Of a stretch of 64,000 nt of DNA, positions 56,715 through 64,000 are shown in pieces. A program made the translations under genes and the position numbers. The first letter of the stretch is position 1, and every line of letters begins with the position of its first letter. Source of the stretch: Muricoccus pecuniae (GTDB lineage: Bacteria > Pseudomonadota > Alphaproteobacteria > Acetobacterales > Acetobacteraceae). The notes under the pieces were generated by a model. The model saw nothing but the letters and a program-made list of their open reading frames with translations. It was not told the origin of the DNA and searched no databases. The stretch lies in assembly GCF_014199205.1 (NCBI RefSeq), contig NZ_JACIJD010000021.1:1-64000 (forward strand), read 5' to 3'.

Positions 56715-57344
56715 ATGGCCCAGCCCATCCCTGAGGCCGCGATCCAGGCGATCGTCGAGGCCGGGCGCCGCATGGCGGAGCGGAACTGGGTGCCGGCCAC
56801 CGCCGGCAACCTCTCCGTCCGCCTGCCCGGGAATCGGGTGGCGATCACCCGCTCGGGCTTCCACAAGGCGCATCTGGACGCGGGCGCGGTGATGGCGGTG
56901 GACCTCGGGGGCGCGCCGGAGAACCCGGCCCTGCGCCCCTCCGCCGAGACGGGGCTGCATTGCGGCACCTACCGCGCCTTCCCCGAGGCCGGGGCGGTGG
57001 TGCACGGCCACTCGATCGCCAACACCGTGCTCTCCCGCCGGGCCGGGGACTCCATCCGGCTGGAGGGCTACGAGCTGCTCAAGGCCTTCCCGGGCCTGCC
57101 CACCCATGACGCCGCGGTTGAGTTGCCCGTGCTGGACAACGACCAGGACATCGCCCGCCTGCAGCGCGCGGTGGAGGCCCGTTGGGCCCGCATGGCCGCC
57201 CCGATCCTTCCCGGGTATTTGATCCGGGGCCACGGTGTCTATGTATGGGGCCCCGACATGGACGCCGCCCTGGCGCGCCTGGAGGGGCTGGAATTCATGC
57301 TGGCCTGCGAGATGGCCAGCCTGTCGATCGGAGCCGCGCCATGA
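56715..57344 (+). CDS. mtnB: Methylthioribulose-1-phosphate dehydratase
   Basis: A 209-residue class II aldolase-fold enzyme of the methionine salvage pathway. Metal-binding motifs are VVHGHSIANTVLSR with the HxH pair and LIRGHGVYVWGPD with another His. The start MAERNWVPATAGNLSVRL and FHKAHLDAGAVMAVDL are MtnB-like. GGGGAGGAGAGG precedes the ATG. The stop overlaps mtnD by ATGA. Confidence 0.93.
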   Translation: MAQPIPEAAIQAIVEAGRRMAERNWVPATAGNLSVRLPGNRVAITRSGFHKAHLDAGAVMAVDLGGAPENPALRPSAETGLHCGTYRAFPEAGAVVHGHSIANTVLSRRAGDSIRLEGYELLKAFPGLPTHDAAVELPVLDNDQDIARLQRAVEARWARMAAPILPGYLIRGHGVYVWGPDMDAALARLEGLEFMLACEMASLSIGAAP

Positions 57345-57880
57345 GCCGCCTCGTCGTCCACGACGCCAACACCCAGTCCGTCCTGCAGGACACCCAGGAC
57401 CCCGCCGAGATCGCGCGCACGCTCGCCGCCATCGGCGTGCGCTTCGAGCGCTGGGAGGTGGCCGACCTCCCCGCCGGCGCCGATGCCGAGACGGTGCTGG
57501 AAGCCTATCGCCCGCGGCTGAACACCCTCATGGGCGAGACGGGCGCGGGCACGGCCGACGTGATCCGCCTGACCGCCGACCATCCCCAGGCCGAGGCGCT
57601 GCGGGCCAAGTTCCTGGCCGAGCACCGCCACACCGAGGACGAGGTCCGCTTCTTCCACGAGGGCGCGGGCAACTTCATCCTGAACGTGGGCGGCAAGGTC
57701 TACGACGCCCACTGCACCCGGGGCGACCTTATCTCCGTGCCGGCGGACACGCATCACTGGTTCGATGCGGGGGAGAAGCCGAACGTGACGGCGCTGCGCA
57801 TCTTCACCGACACCACGGGCTGGACGCCGCACTACACCGGCACCGACATGTCGGAGCGCTTCCCGGCCAGGACGGCGTGA
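57341..57880 (+). CDS. mtnD: Acireductone dioxygenase
   Basis: A 179-residue cupin of the ARD family that oxidises the acireductone intermediate of methionine salvage. The metal ligands are in LAEHRHTEDEVRFF (two His, Glu) and DTHHWFDAGE (His). The ATG overlaps the mtnB stop, and a GTG of mtnC overlaps its own stop. Iron or nickel in the site decides the product, and sequence does not tell which. Confidence 0.95.
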   Translation: MSRLVVHDANTQSVLQDTQDPAEIARTLAAIGVRFERWEVADLPAGADAETVLEAYRPRLNTLMGETGAGTADVIRLTADHPQAEALRAKFLAEHRHTEDEVRFFHEGAGNFILNVGGKVYDAHCTRGDLISVPADTHHWFDAGEKPNVTALRIFTDTTGWTPHYTGTDMSERFPARTA

Positions 57881-58590
57881 CGAGCCCGCCGCGCGCGGTC
57901 GTCTGCGACATCGAGGGAACGACCAGCGCCATCGCCTTCGTGAAGGAGACCCTGTTCCCCTTCGCGGAACGGGCGCTGGACGGCTTCCTGCGCGATCGCG
58001 CCGATGATCCGGAGGTCTCCGCCATCCTCGGCGAGGTGCGGGTGCTCGCGCCCGGCCGGGAGCCGGCCGAGGCCCTGCGCGGCTGGATGGCGGGGGACGA
58101 GAAGGTGACGCCGCTCAAGGCGCTCCAGGGGATGATCTGGCGCCAGGGCTTCGAGTCCGGGGCGATCCGCGGCCATCTCTGGCCGGATGTGGCGCCCTGC
58201 CTGCGGGCCTGGGCGCGCGCCGGGATCGCGTTGCGGATTTACTCCTCCGGCTCGGTCGAGGCGCAGAGGCTGCTCTTCGGCCATTCGGAGGCGGGCGACC
58301 TGACCCCCATTCTTTCCGGCTTCGACGACACCCGCACCGGCCCCAAGCGCGAGGCCACCTCCTACGCCGCCATCGCGGCCTCGGCAGGCCTCGCGCCGGG
58401 GGAGATGCTCTTCCTCTCCGACGTGGCGGAGGAGCTGGACGCGGCCGCGGCGGCGGGGATGCGGGTCTGCCAGCTCGTCCGCGCGGCGGACGGCACGGTG
58501 GCTAGCGAGCGCCACCCCGCCTGCGCCACCTTCCCCGAGGTCGCGGCCCGCTTCGGCCTGCCCGCGCCGGACGAGCCGCCCTCCGGCTGA
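57877..58590 (+). CDS. mtnC: 2,3-diketo-5-methylthiopentyl-1-phosphate enolase-phosphatase
   Basis: A 237-residue HAD-superfamily enzyme making acireductone. Motif I is VVCDIEGTTSAIAFVKETLF, with the nucleophile Asp and Glu of the MtnC type. Motif II is RIYSSGSVEAQRLLFGHS, and motif III/IV are GPKREATSYAAIAASAG and FLSDVAEELDAAAAAGM. The GTG start overlaps mtnD as GTGA, so all three mtn genes are one translational unit. Other salvage genes (mtnA, mtnP) are not in the window. Confidence 0.94.
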   Translation: MTSPPRAVVCDIEGTTSAIAFVKETLFPFAERALDGFLRDRADDPEVSAILGEVRVLAPGREPAEALRGWMAGDEKVTPLKALQGMIWRQGFESGAIRGHLWPDVAPCLRAWARAGIALRIYSSGSVEAQRLLFGHSEAGDLTPILSGFDDTRTGPKREATSYAAIAASAGLAPGEMLFLSDVAEELDAAAAAGMRVCQLVRAADGTVASERHPACATFPEVAARFGLPAPDEPPSG

Positions 58591-58739
58591 GGCGGGGAGA
58601 CCATCCCTGTCATGACCCCGCGGTGGCGAGGCGCCGCGCGCGGGGCTAGAGGGTGGCGTGCCCGCGGCCGAATCGGCGGGGGCACGGACCACGCTCTCTC
58701 AGTCCTGACCCCTCGCCCGGATACCGGGAGGCGCCGCCC

Positions 58740-59729
58740 ATGATGACCACCTATTCCCTCCGCGGTAACGCCTGCGCCGTCCACGGGGGGCCCGACACGC
58801 CCGAGTCCATCGCGGCCGCGACCTGGATCGACCTGCTGAACCCGACGCCGGAGGAGGAGCGCGCCGTTCAGGAAGCGCTGCACATCGAGGTGCCGACGCG
58901 CGAGGAGATGCAGGAGATCGAGAGCTCCTCGCGCCTCTACAAGGAAGGCGAGGTGCTCTTCCTCACGGCGTCCTTCCTCTACGGCGCGGAGGAGGGGGAG
59001 TTCGGCTCCACCCCCATCACCTTCGTCCTCGCCCCCAACGCGCTGGTGACGGTGCGCTACGCGACGCCGAAGGCCTTCTCCATGTTCGCGGTGCGCGCGC
59101 AGCGCCAGGCGCTGCCCATCCTGCGCACGCCTGACGGCGTGATGCTGCACCTCTTCGAGCAGATCGTGGATCGCCTCGCCGACATCCTGGAGCGCACGGC
59201 GAGCGAGATGGACCGCGCGAGCCAGACCACCTTCCGCAACGCGCGCAACCAGGGCGTGAAGGCGAACAAGCGGGACGTGGACCTGCGCCAGGCGCTGCTC
59301 ACCCTCGGTCAGGTGGGCGACGTGACGACGCGCGCGAGCGACACGCTGCTGGGCCTGACGCGCATCCTCACCTTCGTCGGCGCCGAGAAGGCGAATGCCG
59401 TGCGAAAGGAGAATCAGGCGATGATCAAGACCCTGATGCGCGACGTGCGCTCCCTCGTGGAATACGCGAACACGATGAACGGCAAGGCGCAGTTCCTGCT
59501 GGACGCCGTGCTGGGCATCATCGGCATGGACCAGAACGGCATCATCAAGACCTTCACCGTGGCCTCGGTGGCGCTGATGCCGCCCACGCTGGTGGCCAGC
59601 ATCTACGGCATGAATTTCGAGCACATGCCCGAGCTGAAATGGATGCTGGGCTATCCCTGGGCGCTGCTCCTGATGGTGGTCAGCGCCGTGGTGCCGATCC
59701 TCTACTTCAAGCGGAAGGGCTGGCTGTAG
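58740..59729 (+). CDS. corA: CorA-family divalent cation transporter
   Basis: A 329-residue protein of the CorA family. A long soluble N-terminal domain with helices (REEMQEIESSSRLYKEGEVLF, LHLFEQIVDRLADILERTASE) precedes two transmembrane helices. The GMN signature is present in ASIYGMNFEHMPELKWMLGY, and the C-terminus is basic. Mg2+ or Ni/Co uptake is expected. The first of two adjacent ATGs is taken as the start. It converges on rlpA with a shared hairpin. Confidence 0.93.
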   Translation: MMTTYSLRGNACAVHGGPDTPESIAAATWIDLLNPTPEEERAVQEALHIEVPTREEMQEIESSSRLYKEGEVLFLTASFLYGAEEGEFGSTPITFVLAPNALVTVRYATPKAFSMFAVRAQRQALPILRTPDGVMLHLFEQIVDRLADILERTASEMDRASQTTFRNARNQGVKANKRDVDLRQALLTLGQVGDVTTRASDTLLGLTRILTFVGAEKANAVRKENQAMIKTLMRDVRSLVEYANTMNGKAQFLLDAVLGIIGMDQNGIIKTFTVASVALMPPTLVASIYGMNFEHMPELKWMLGYPWALLLMVVSAVVPILYFKRKGWL

Positions 59730-59733
59730 CCGG

Positions 59734-59760
59734 CGGCGGGCGGGGCCCTACCGCCCGCCG
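59734..59760. terminator. Bidirectional hairpin between corA and rlpA
   Basis: A perfect 10-bp GC stem (59734-59743 with 59751-59760) and 7-base loop just past the corA stop, reaching into the rlpA stop region. It has no T run, so it is called on structure and position. Confidence 0.45.
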
Positions 59761-60224
59761 GCCGCGGCGCCCGCGCGGGTGCTGCCGTCGCGCTGCGGCA
59801 CCTCGATCGGCGCGATCTCCACCGGCGCGACGCCGTCCTCCCGCATGCCGAGCTGGTCGGCCGTGCGCGGGCTGACATCGAGGATGCGGCCGCGCGCATA
59901 GGGGCCGCGGTCCTCCACCTCGACGACGGCCGTGCGCCCGGTCTCCAGGTTCTTCACCCGCGCCGTCGTGCCCAGGGGCAGGGTCCTGCTGGCCGCCGAG
60001 TTCGAGCGGGTGTCGAAGCGCTCCCCATTGGCCATCTGCCGCCCGTGGAGGCTGCGGTGGTAGTAGGACGCCTTGCCGCGCTGCGCGCGCCCGGAGGTGT
60101 CGTCCCCCGGGCGGGCCCTCTCCCGCGGGTTCCGCTCCTCCGCCGCAACGGCGGGTGCGGCGAGGGCGAGGGCGAGGCATGCCAGGACAGCCGAGGCCCT
60201 GACCGGCCGGTTTGGCCTGTTCAT
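59748..60224 (-). CDS. rlpA: RlpA-like septal lytic transglycosylase
   Basis: A 158-residue exported protein. A signal peptide (ASAVLACLALALAAPAVAAE) leads to a double-psi beta-barrel with GKASYYHRSLHGRQMANGER and VEVEDRGPYARGRILDVS, in which the catalytic Asp and conserved Gly residues are kept. RlpA enzymes cleave naked glycan strands. There is no SPOR domain. The ATG at 60224 follows GGAGGAG at a good distance, so I prefer it to an ATG 12 codons upstream. Confidence 0.92.
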   Translation of the reverse strand: MNRPNRPVRASAVLACLALALAAPAVAAEERNPRERARPGDDTSGRAQRGKASYYHRSLHGRQMANGERFDTRSNSAASRTLPLGTTARVKNLETGRTAVVEVEDRGPYARGRILDVSPRTADQLGMREDGVAPVEIAPIEVPQRDGSTRAGAAAGGR

Positions 60225-60360
60225 GGTCCACTCCTCCGGTTCCGAGTCGGAGGTCATCAACGGGCGGGGCGGGGCCGGGTTGGCGATAGGGCCGGCCCGT
60301 TTCCCCTTTCGGCATTCTCCGCAGCGGAACCGGCCGGCAGGCCGGGGCCTGGGCTCCCCC

Positions 60361-61335
60361 CTAGCTCGTCGGCGACCCCGCCGAGGGCGCCTGGACGGCG
60401 GCCCGCAGGCTCACCCGCTCCTCCGGCAGGGGGATGAACTCCTTCTCGTCCCCGGGCACGGTGCCGAAGCGGCCCGCGCGCCAGTCGGCCTTGGCCTGCT
60501 CGATCCGCTCGCGCGAGGAGGAGACGAAGTTCCAGAAGAGGTGGCGCGGCCCGTCCATCGCCGCCCCGCCGAGCAGGAGCAGGCGCGCGCCCTCCCGCCC
60601 CGCGCGGAGCGCGAGCCCGTCGCCCGGGCGGAAGACGAGCATCCGCCCGGCCTCGAAGCGGTCCCCGGACACCTCCACCTCGCCCTGCACGACATAGGCG
60701 CCGCGCTCCTCGTGCTGGTCGGGCAGGGGAAGGGAGGCGCCGGGGGCGAGAACGGCATCGGCGTAGAAAAGGTCGGAGGGCGTCTCCACTGGGGAGCGCG
60801 CGCCCCATCCCCAGCCGGCGATCAGCCGCAGCCTCGTGCCGCCATCCTCGATCACGGGCAGGGTGGCGGCGGGATGGTGGACGAAGCCGGGCGAGGTCTC
60901 CTCCTGCGCGCGAGGAAGGGCGAGCCAGGACTGGATGCCGAAGAGGCGGTTGGAATGGCCCCGCAGTCCCTGGTCCGTCCGCTCGGAATGCACCATGCCC
61001 CGGCCAGTGGTCATCCAGTTCACATCGCCCGGCCGGATGGCCTGGTCGGAGCCGAGGCTGTCGCGGTGCTGGATCTCGCCGTCGAAGAGGTAGGTGACGG
61101 TCGAGAGGCCGATATGCGGGTGCGGCCGCACATCCAGCCCCTTGCCCGTCAGGAACTCGCCCGGCCCCATCTGGTCGAAGAAGATAAAGGGGCCAACCAT
61201 CTGCCGCTCCTTCGCCGGCAGGGCGCGGCGCACCTCGAAGCCGCCGATGTCGTGGACGCGCGGCAGGATCACCTGGCCGATGGAGCCGGCGGGGCATTCG
61301 GGCATCACGCCCGAGGGGTCGCTCTCGACGCTCAT
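60361..61335 (-). CDS. Pirin-family protein
   Basis: A 324-residue bicupin of the pirin family. The N-terminal cupin has FIFFDQMGPGEFLTGKGLDV, PHPHIGLSTVTYLFDGEIQHRDSLG with the metal His residues, and MTTGRGMVHSERTD. Some pirins (YhhW, YhaK) act as quercetin/quinone dioxygenases. The stretch fits that group. The gene lies in the same orientation as the esterase and dioxygenase downstream-to-upstream, forming a likely operon divergent from a LysR gene. Confidence 0.9.
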   Translation of the reverse strand: MSVESDPSGVMPECPAGSIGQVILPRVHDIGGFEVRRALPAKERQMVGPFIFFDQMGPGEFLTGKGLDVRPHPHIGLSTVTYLFDGEIQHRDSLGSDQAIRPGDVNWMTTGRGMVHSERTDQGLRGHSNRLFGIQSWLALPRAQEETSPGFVHHPAATLPVIEDGGTRLRLIAGWGWGARSPVETPSDLFYADAVLAPGASLPLPDQHEERGAYVVQGEVEVSGDRFEAGRMLVFRPGDGLALRAGREGARLLLLGGAAMDGPRHLFWNFVSSSRERIEQAKADWRAGRFGTVPGDEKEFIPLPEERVSLRAAVQAPSAGSPTS

Positions 61336-61358
61336 GGAGGAGGTCCTTCCTGTTGGGA

Positions 61359-61976
61359 TCAGAGGGCCGCGAGCCAGCCGCGGGTGAGGGCCACGTCCAT
61401 CTGTGAGAGGCCGTGGCCGAGCGGCAGCGCATGCTGCGTCACGGCGGCGCCGGAGTCCTCCAACAGCCGCGCGAGGGCCGCGCTGCTGGCCGCGGGCACG
61501 ATGGGGTCATTCGTGCCGGAGAGCAGCAGGACCTCCGTGCCGTCCAGCCGCACGGCGGGCGGCTCGCGGAAGGGCATCATCGCGCGCAGCAGGGCGGCGC
61601 CCCGCAGCAGGCCGGGATGGCGCAGCAGCAGGCTGGCCGCGATGTTCGCGCCGTTGGAGAAGCCGAGCGCGACGGGGGCGGCGAGGCCGCGCTCGGCCTG
61701 TTGCTGCCGGACGAAGGCGGCTAGGTCATCCGTGCGGCGGCGCAGGTCATCCTCGTCGAACACGCCCTCGGCGAGGCGGCGGAAGAAGCGGGGCATGCCG
61801 TTCTCCAGCACCGCGCCGCGGGGCGAGAGCAGGGCGGTGCCGGGCGCGACGAGGCGGCCGAGCGGGATCAGGTCGCTCTCGTCCCCGCCTGTGCCGTGCA
61901 GCAGCAGCAGGGGCGGGCGCGCGGCATCGGTGGCCGGCTCGAAGCGGTGGATGAGGGTGGGGGCGGTGTCGCTCAC
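61359..61976 (-). CDS. Alpha/beta hydrolase, phospholipase/carboxylesterase type
   Basis: A 205-residue small hydrolase with LLLLHGTGGDESDL (oxyanion), LGFSNGANIAASLLLRHP (Ser nucleophile), LLSGTNDPIVP (Asp) and LPLGHGLSQ (His). Similar enzymes include MhqD, an esterase of the quinone-resistance module in Bacillus. Pirin lies 23 bp downstream and the dioxygenase upstream. The substrate is not visible in the sequence. Confidence 0.88.
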   Translation of the reverse strand: MSDTAPTLIHRFEPATDAARPPLLLLHGTGGDESDLIPLGRLVAPGTALLSPRGAVLENGMPRFFRRLAEGVFDEDDLRRRTDDLAAFVRQQQAERGLAAPVALGFSNGANIAASLLLRHPGLLRGAALLRAMMPFREPPAVRLDGTEVLLLSGTNDPIVPAASSAALARLLEDSGAAVTQHALPLGHGLSQMDVALTRGWLAAL

Positions 61977-62043
61977 GGCGGGGTCTCCCGGTCGCGGGCC
62001 GCGCCGGGATGGCGCGGCCCCCAGGGGTGGTCAGGCAGGGTGG

Positions 62044-62967
62044 TCAGGCGAGGGCGGGGAGCGCGGCCTCGATCTGCGCGCGGTGCCCTTCGAGGAAGCG
62101 CGGCAGCTTCAGCGCCGTGCCGAGCTGATCGGCCGGCTCGTCCACGGCGAAGCCGGGGATGTCGGTCGCGATCTCGAACAGCACGTGGCCGGGCTCGCGG
62201 AAGTAGACGGAGCGGAAGTAGTCGCGGTTCTTCTGCTCCGTGGTGTGCAGGCCGTGGTTCTCGGCCAGCTTGCGCACCATCTCCGCCTGATCGGCATCGT
62301 CCGCCGCGCGGAAGGCGAGGTGGTGGACGGAGCCGCGCCCCAGCCGCGCGGGCAGGAAGCCGCCCACCGCGCGCACGTCCACGATCCCGCCCAGCGCCGT
62401 GCCTTCGGCGGCGAAGCGGGTGGTGTCGCCCTCGCGCGCCACCTCGCGGAAGCCGAAGACGTCCGAGAGAATCGCGCCCGTCGCCTCGGTCTTGTCCAGC
62501 ATCAGGCTGACGCCGTGGAAGCCGCGGAGGGCGTGCTCCACGGGCACCTCTCCGTTGTCCCAGGCCGGCTCGGCCTCGATGCCGGGGAGGCCCACCAGGG
62601 CGAGGCGCAGCCCGTCGGGGTCGCGGAAGGTGAGCACCGTCTCCCCGAAGCGGGTCGTGCGATCGAGCCCGTGGTTCACCAGGCGCTGCGTCCAGTAGCC
62701 GATGGCGGATTGCGGGACGCGGAACACCGTCTCCTGCAGCTCGCCCGCGCCGGCACGGCCCTCGGCCGCGTTCTCCCAGGGGAAGAAGGTGAGGATGGTG
62801 CCGGGGCTGCCCGCCGCGTCGCCGTAGTAGAAGTGGTAGGCGCCGGGATCGTCGAAGTTCACCGTCCGCTTCACCAGCCGCAGACCGAGGGTGCGGGTGT
62901 AGAAGTCGAGGTTCCGCTGCGCGCTGCCGGCGATGGCGGTGACGTGGTGGATGCCGTTGGTGGCCAT
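62044..62967 (-). CDS. Glyoxalase-fold ring-cleaving dioxygenase (MhqO-like)
   Basis: A 307-residue protein with two vicinal-oxygen-chelate halves. It opens GIHHVTAIAGSAQRNLDFYT (metal His) and includes TLGLRLVKRTVNFDDPGAYH. In the second half SVHHLAFRAADDADQ and FREPGHVLFEIATDIPGF supply His and Glu ligands. This is the family of Bacillus MhqA/MhqE/MhqO, hydroquinone dioxygenases. It is the promoter-proximal gene of the module. The ATG at 62967 is the family start. Confidence 0.92.
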   Translation of the reverse strand: MATNGIHHVTAIAGSAQRNLDFYTRTLGLRLVKRTVNFDDPGAYHFYYGDAAGSPGTILTFFPWENAAEGRAGAGELQETVFRVPQSAIGYWTQRLVNHGLDRTTRFGETVLTFRDPDGLRLALVGLPGIEAEPAWDNGEVPVEHALRGFHGVSLMLDKTEATGAILSDVFGFREVAREGDTTRFAAEGTALGGIVDVRAVGGFLPARLGRGSVHHLAFRAADDADQAEMVRKLAENHGLHTTEQKNRDYFRSVYFREPGHVLFEIATDIPGFAVDEPADQLGTALKLPRFLEGHRAQIEAALPALA

Positions 62968-63156
62968 GGTCGCTGTCTCCGAGGGGAGCGGGTCCGGCGC
63001 TCCGTTGGGTACAGAGAAGGGGATCCGACCCCGCCGCGGCCAGGGGAAACCGATTGCAGCAGTGCAATCCTGTTCTTGCGGTCTAAGGGGTGGTATTGCG
63101 TTGTGAGCCAGCGCTGGCTCTGCGGCCGGGCCGTTCGGTGCCACCAGGGAGGACGC
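62968..63156. promoter_or_regulatory. Divergent promoter region, quinone module / LysR gene
   Basis: A 189-bp gap between divergent starts that must carry both promoters. It is slightly A/T-richer around 63060-63110 (GTATTGCGTTGTGAGCC). LysR proteins usually bind a T-N11-A box in such gaps. I could not identify one with confidence. Confidence 0.45.
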
Positions 63157-64000
63157 GTGAAGGAACCCGCCCGGACCCTCTCCTGGGATGATTTCCGCCT
63201 TATCAACGCCGTGGCGGAGACGCGCAACCTGCCCGCCGCCGCCGCGCGGCTGGGCGTGGACCACTCCACCGTCTTCCGCCGGCTGCGCGGCGTGGAGGCG
63301 CTGCTCGGCACGCCGCTCTTCGAGCGCCATCGGCAGGGCTACTCCCTGACCCCCGCGGGGGAGGAGGTGGCGGCCCTGGCCGCGCGGGTGGACGAGGACA
63401 TCACCGCCGTCACGCGCCGCCTCGCGGGGCAGGAGCCGGCGCCCTCGGGCGAGGTGCGGATCGCAACGAGCGACAGCCTTCTCTCGGATCTCCTGATGCC
63501 GATCCTGGCCGGGTTCCGCCGCGCGCATCCCGCGATCCGCCTCGACGTCGTCACGGGCAACGCGGCGCTGAACCTCTCCCGCCGCGACGCCGACGTGGCA
63601 GTGCGCGCGACCGACAGCCCGCCGGAGACGCTCGTCGGCCGCCGCGCCGCGCGCATCGCCTGGGCCCTCTACGGGGCGGAGGGCGCATCCGCGGAAGGCG
63701 ACTGGGTCTGCCTCGGCGACAATCTCGCCGGCCTCGCGGTGGTGCGCCACGCCCGGAGCGCGGTGCCCGGGGAACGCCTGGCCGGGCGGTTCGACACGGT
63801 GCTGAGCCTCGCCCATGCCGTCGCCGTGGGCATCGGGGTGGGGCACCTGCCCTGCTTCATCGGGGATACCTGGCCGGGCCTGCGCCGGCTGGAGCCGCCG
63901 CGGCCGGAATACGCCTCCGACCTCTGGCTCCTTACCCATCCCGACCTGCGCCACACGCCGCGCATCCGGGTCCTGATGGACGGGGTGGCGGAGGGAATCG
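63157..64000 (+). CDS. LysR-family transcriptional regulator (partial, runs off the end)
   Basis: At least 281 residues, the 3' end is beyond the window. A GTG start follows AGGGAGG. The N-terminal winged helix has WDDFRLINAVAETRNLPAAA, ARLGVDHSTVFRRLRGVEAL and LFERHRQGYSLTPAGEE. The ligand domain follows (DLLMPILAGFRRAHPAIRLDVV). The usual LysR length is near 300, so only a short piece is missing. It is divergent from the dioxygenase/esterase/pirin module and is its probable regulator. Confidence 0.93.
   Translation, partial: MKEPARTLSWDDFRLINAVAETRNLPAAAARLGVDHSTVFRRLRGVEALLGTPLFERHRQGYSLTPAGEEVAALAARVDEDITAVTRRLAGQEPAPSGEVRIATSDSLLSDLLMPILAGFRRAHPAIRLDVVTGNAALNLSRRDADVAVRATDSPPETLVGRRAARIAWALYGAEGASAEGDWVCLGDNLAGLAVVRHARSAVPGERLAGRFDTVLSLAHAVAVGIGVGHLPCFIGDTWPGLRRLEPPRPEYASDLWLLTHPDLRHTPRIRVLMDGVAEGI

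Overview
This is a 64 kb stretch of a very GC-rich chromosome, densely packed with genes on both strands. Gene content and protein style fit an alphaproteobacterium of the Acetobacteraceae, probably Roseomonas-like. The supporting signs are an initiator tRNA with an A:U pair in the anticodon stem, an NAD-glutamate dehydrogenase of the 180 kDa class, a PutA without its own DNA-binding domain paired with an Lrp-type regulator, an alphaproteobacterial chorismate mutase/HisC/TyrA cluster, and divergent metXW. I placed it by reading the sequence, not by a database search. I saw no prophage, insertion sequence, CRISPR array or rRNA operon. It looks like core chromosome with a few accessory cassettes.

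Layout. 1-2.7 kb: initiator tRNA and its terminator, an AEC transporter, and two ferritin-like DUF892 stress proteins. 3.2-7.8 kb: a manganese catalase with a strong terminator, then a glycosyltransferase / UDP-galactopyranose mutase / glycoside hydrolase cassette that probably builds a galactofuranose-containing surface sugar. 8-13.3 kb: HU, a DUF2161 protein, and the divergent putR-type regulator and putA. 13.3-17.4 kb (minus strand): a glycosyltransferase, a GH15 glucoamylase/trehalase and a glucose-dehydrogenase-like SDR. 17.7-23.3 kb: purH, an aminotransferase, and a coupled hldE/AGE-epimerase pair. 23.3-27.1 kb: a complete sulfate ABC importer. 27.3-37.7 kb: an alpha/beta hydrolase, a JmjC oxygenase coupled to an OmpA-like protein, the giant glutamate dehydrogenase with a coupled MFS transporter, and an epoxide hydrolase. 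37.8-42.1 kb: a TAXI-type TRAP importer and an amidohydrolase. 42.4-48.1 kb: a DHH phosphoesterase, a Pro/Gly-rich small protein, an ArnT-like glycosyltransferase, DedA, an enoyl-CoA hydratase-like protein and a flavin/PPOX stress protein.

48.1-53.7 kb: the tyrA-hisC-chorismate mutase cluster, divergent from metX-metW and two small genes. 53.7-55.6 kb: a GGDEF-EAL protein coupled to a stand-alone BLUF photoreceptor, which would link blue light to cyclic di-GMP. 55.6-58.6 kb: a CHAP lipoprotein, tatA, and the tightly overlapped methionine-salvage genes mtnB-mtnD-mtnC. 58.7-60.2 kb: a CorA-like transporter and RlpA. 60.3-64 kb: pirin, a small esterase and a glyoxalase-fold ring-cleaving dioxygenase, divergent from a LysR regulator that runs off the end. 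This set resembles known quinone-detoxification modules.

The most interesting points are the split BLUF / GGDEF-EAL operon, the JmjC-OmpA coupling, the quinone-detoxification-like module with its divergent LysR gene, the galactofuranose cassette, and several in-frame tandem DNA repeats inside coding regions (chorismate mutase N-terminus, OmpA tail, PutA linker). Many genes overlap by 1-8 bp, which indicates translational coupling.
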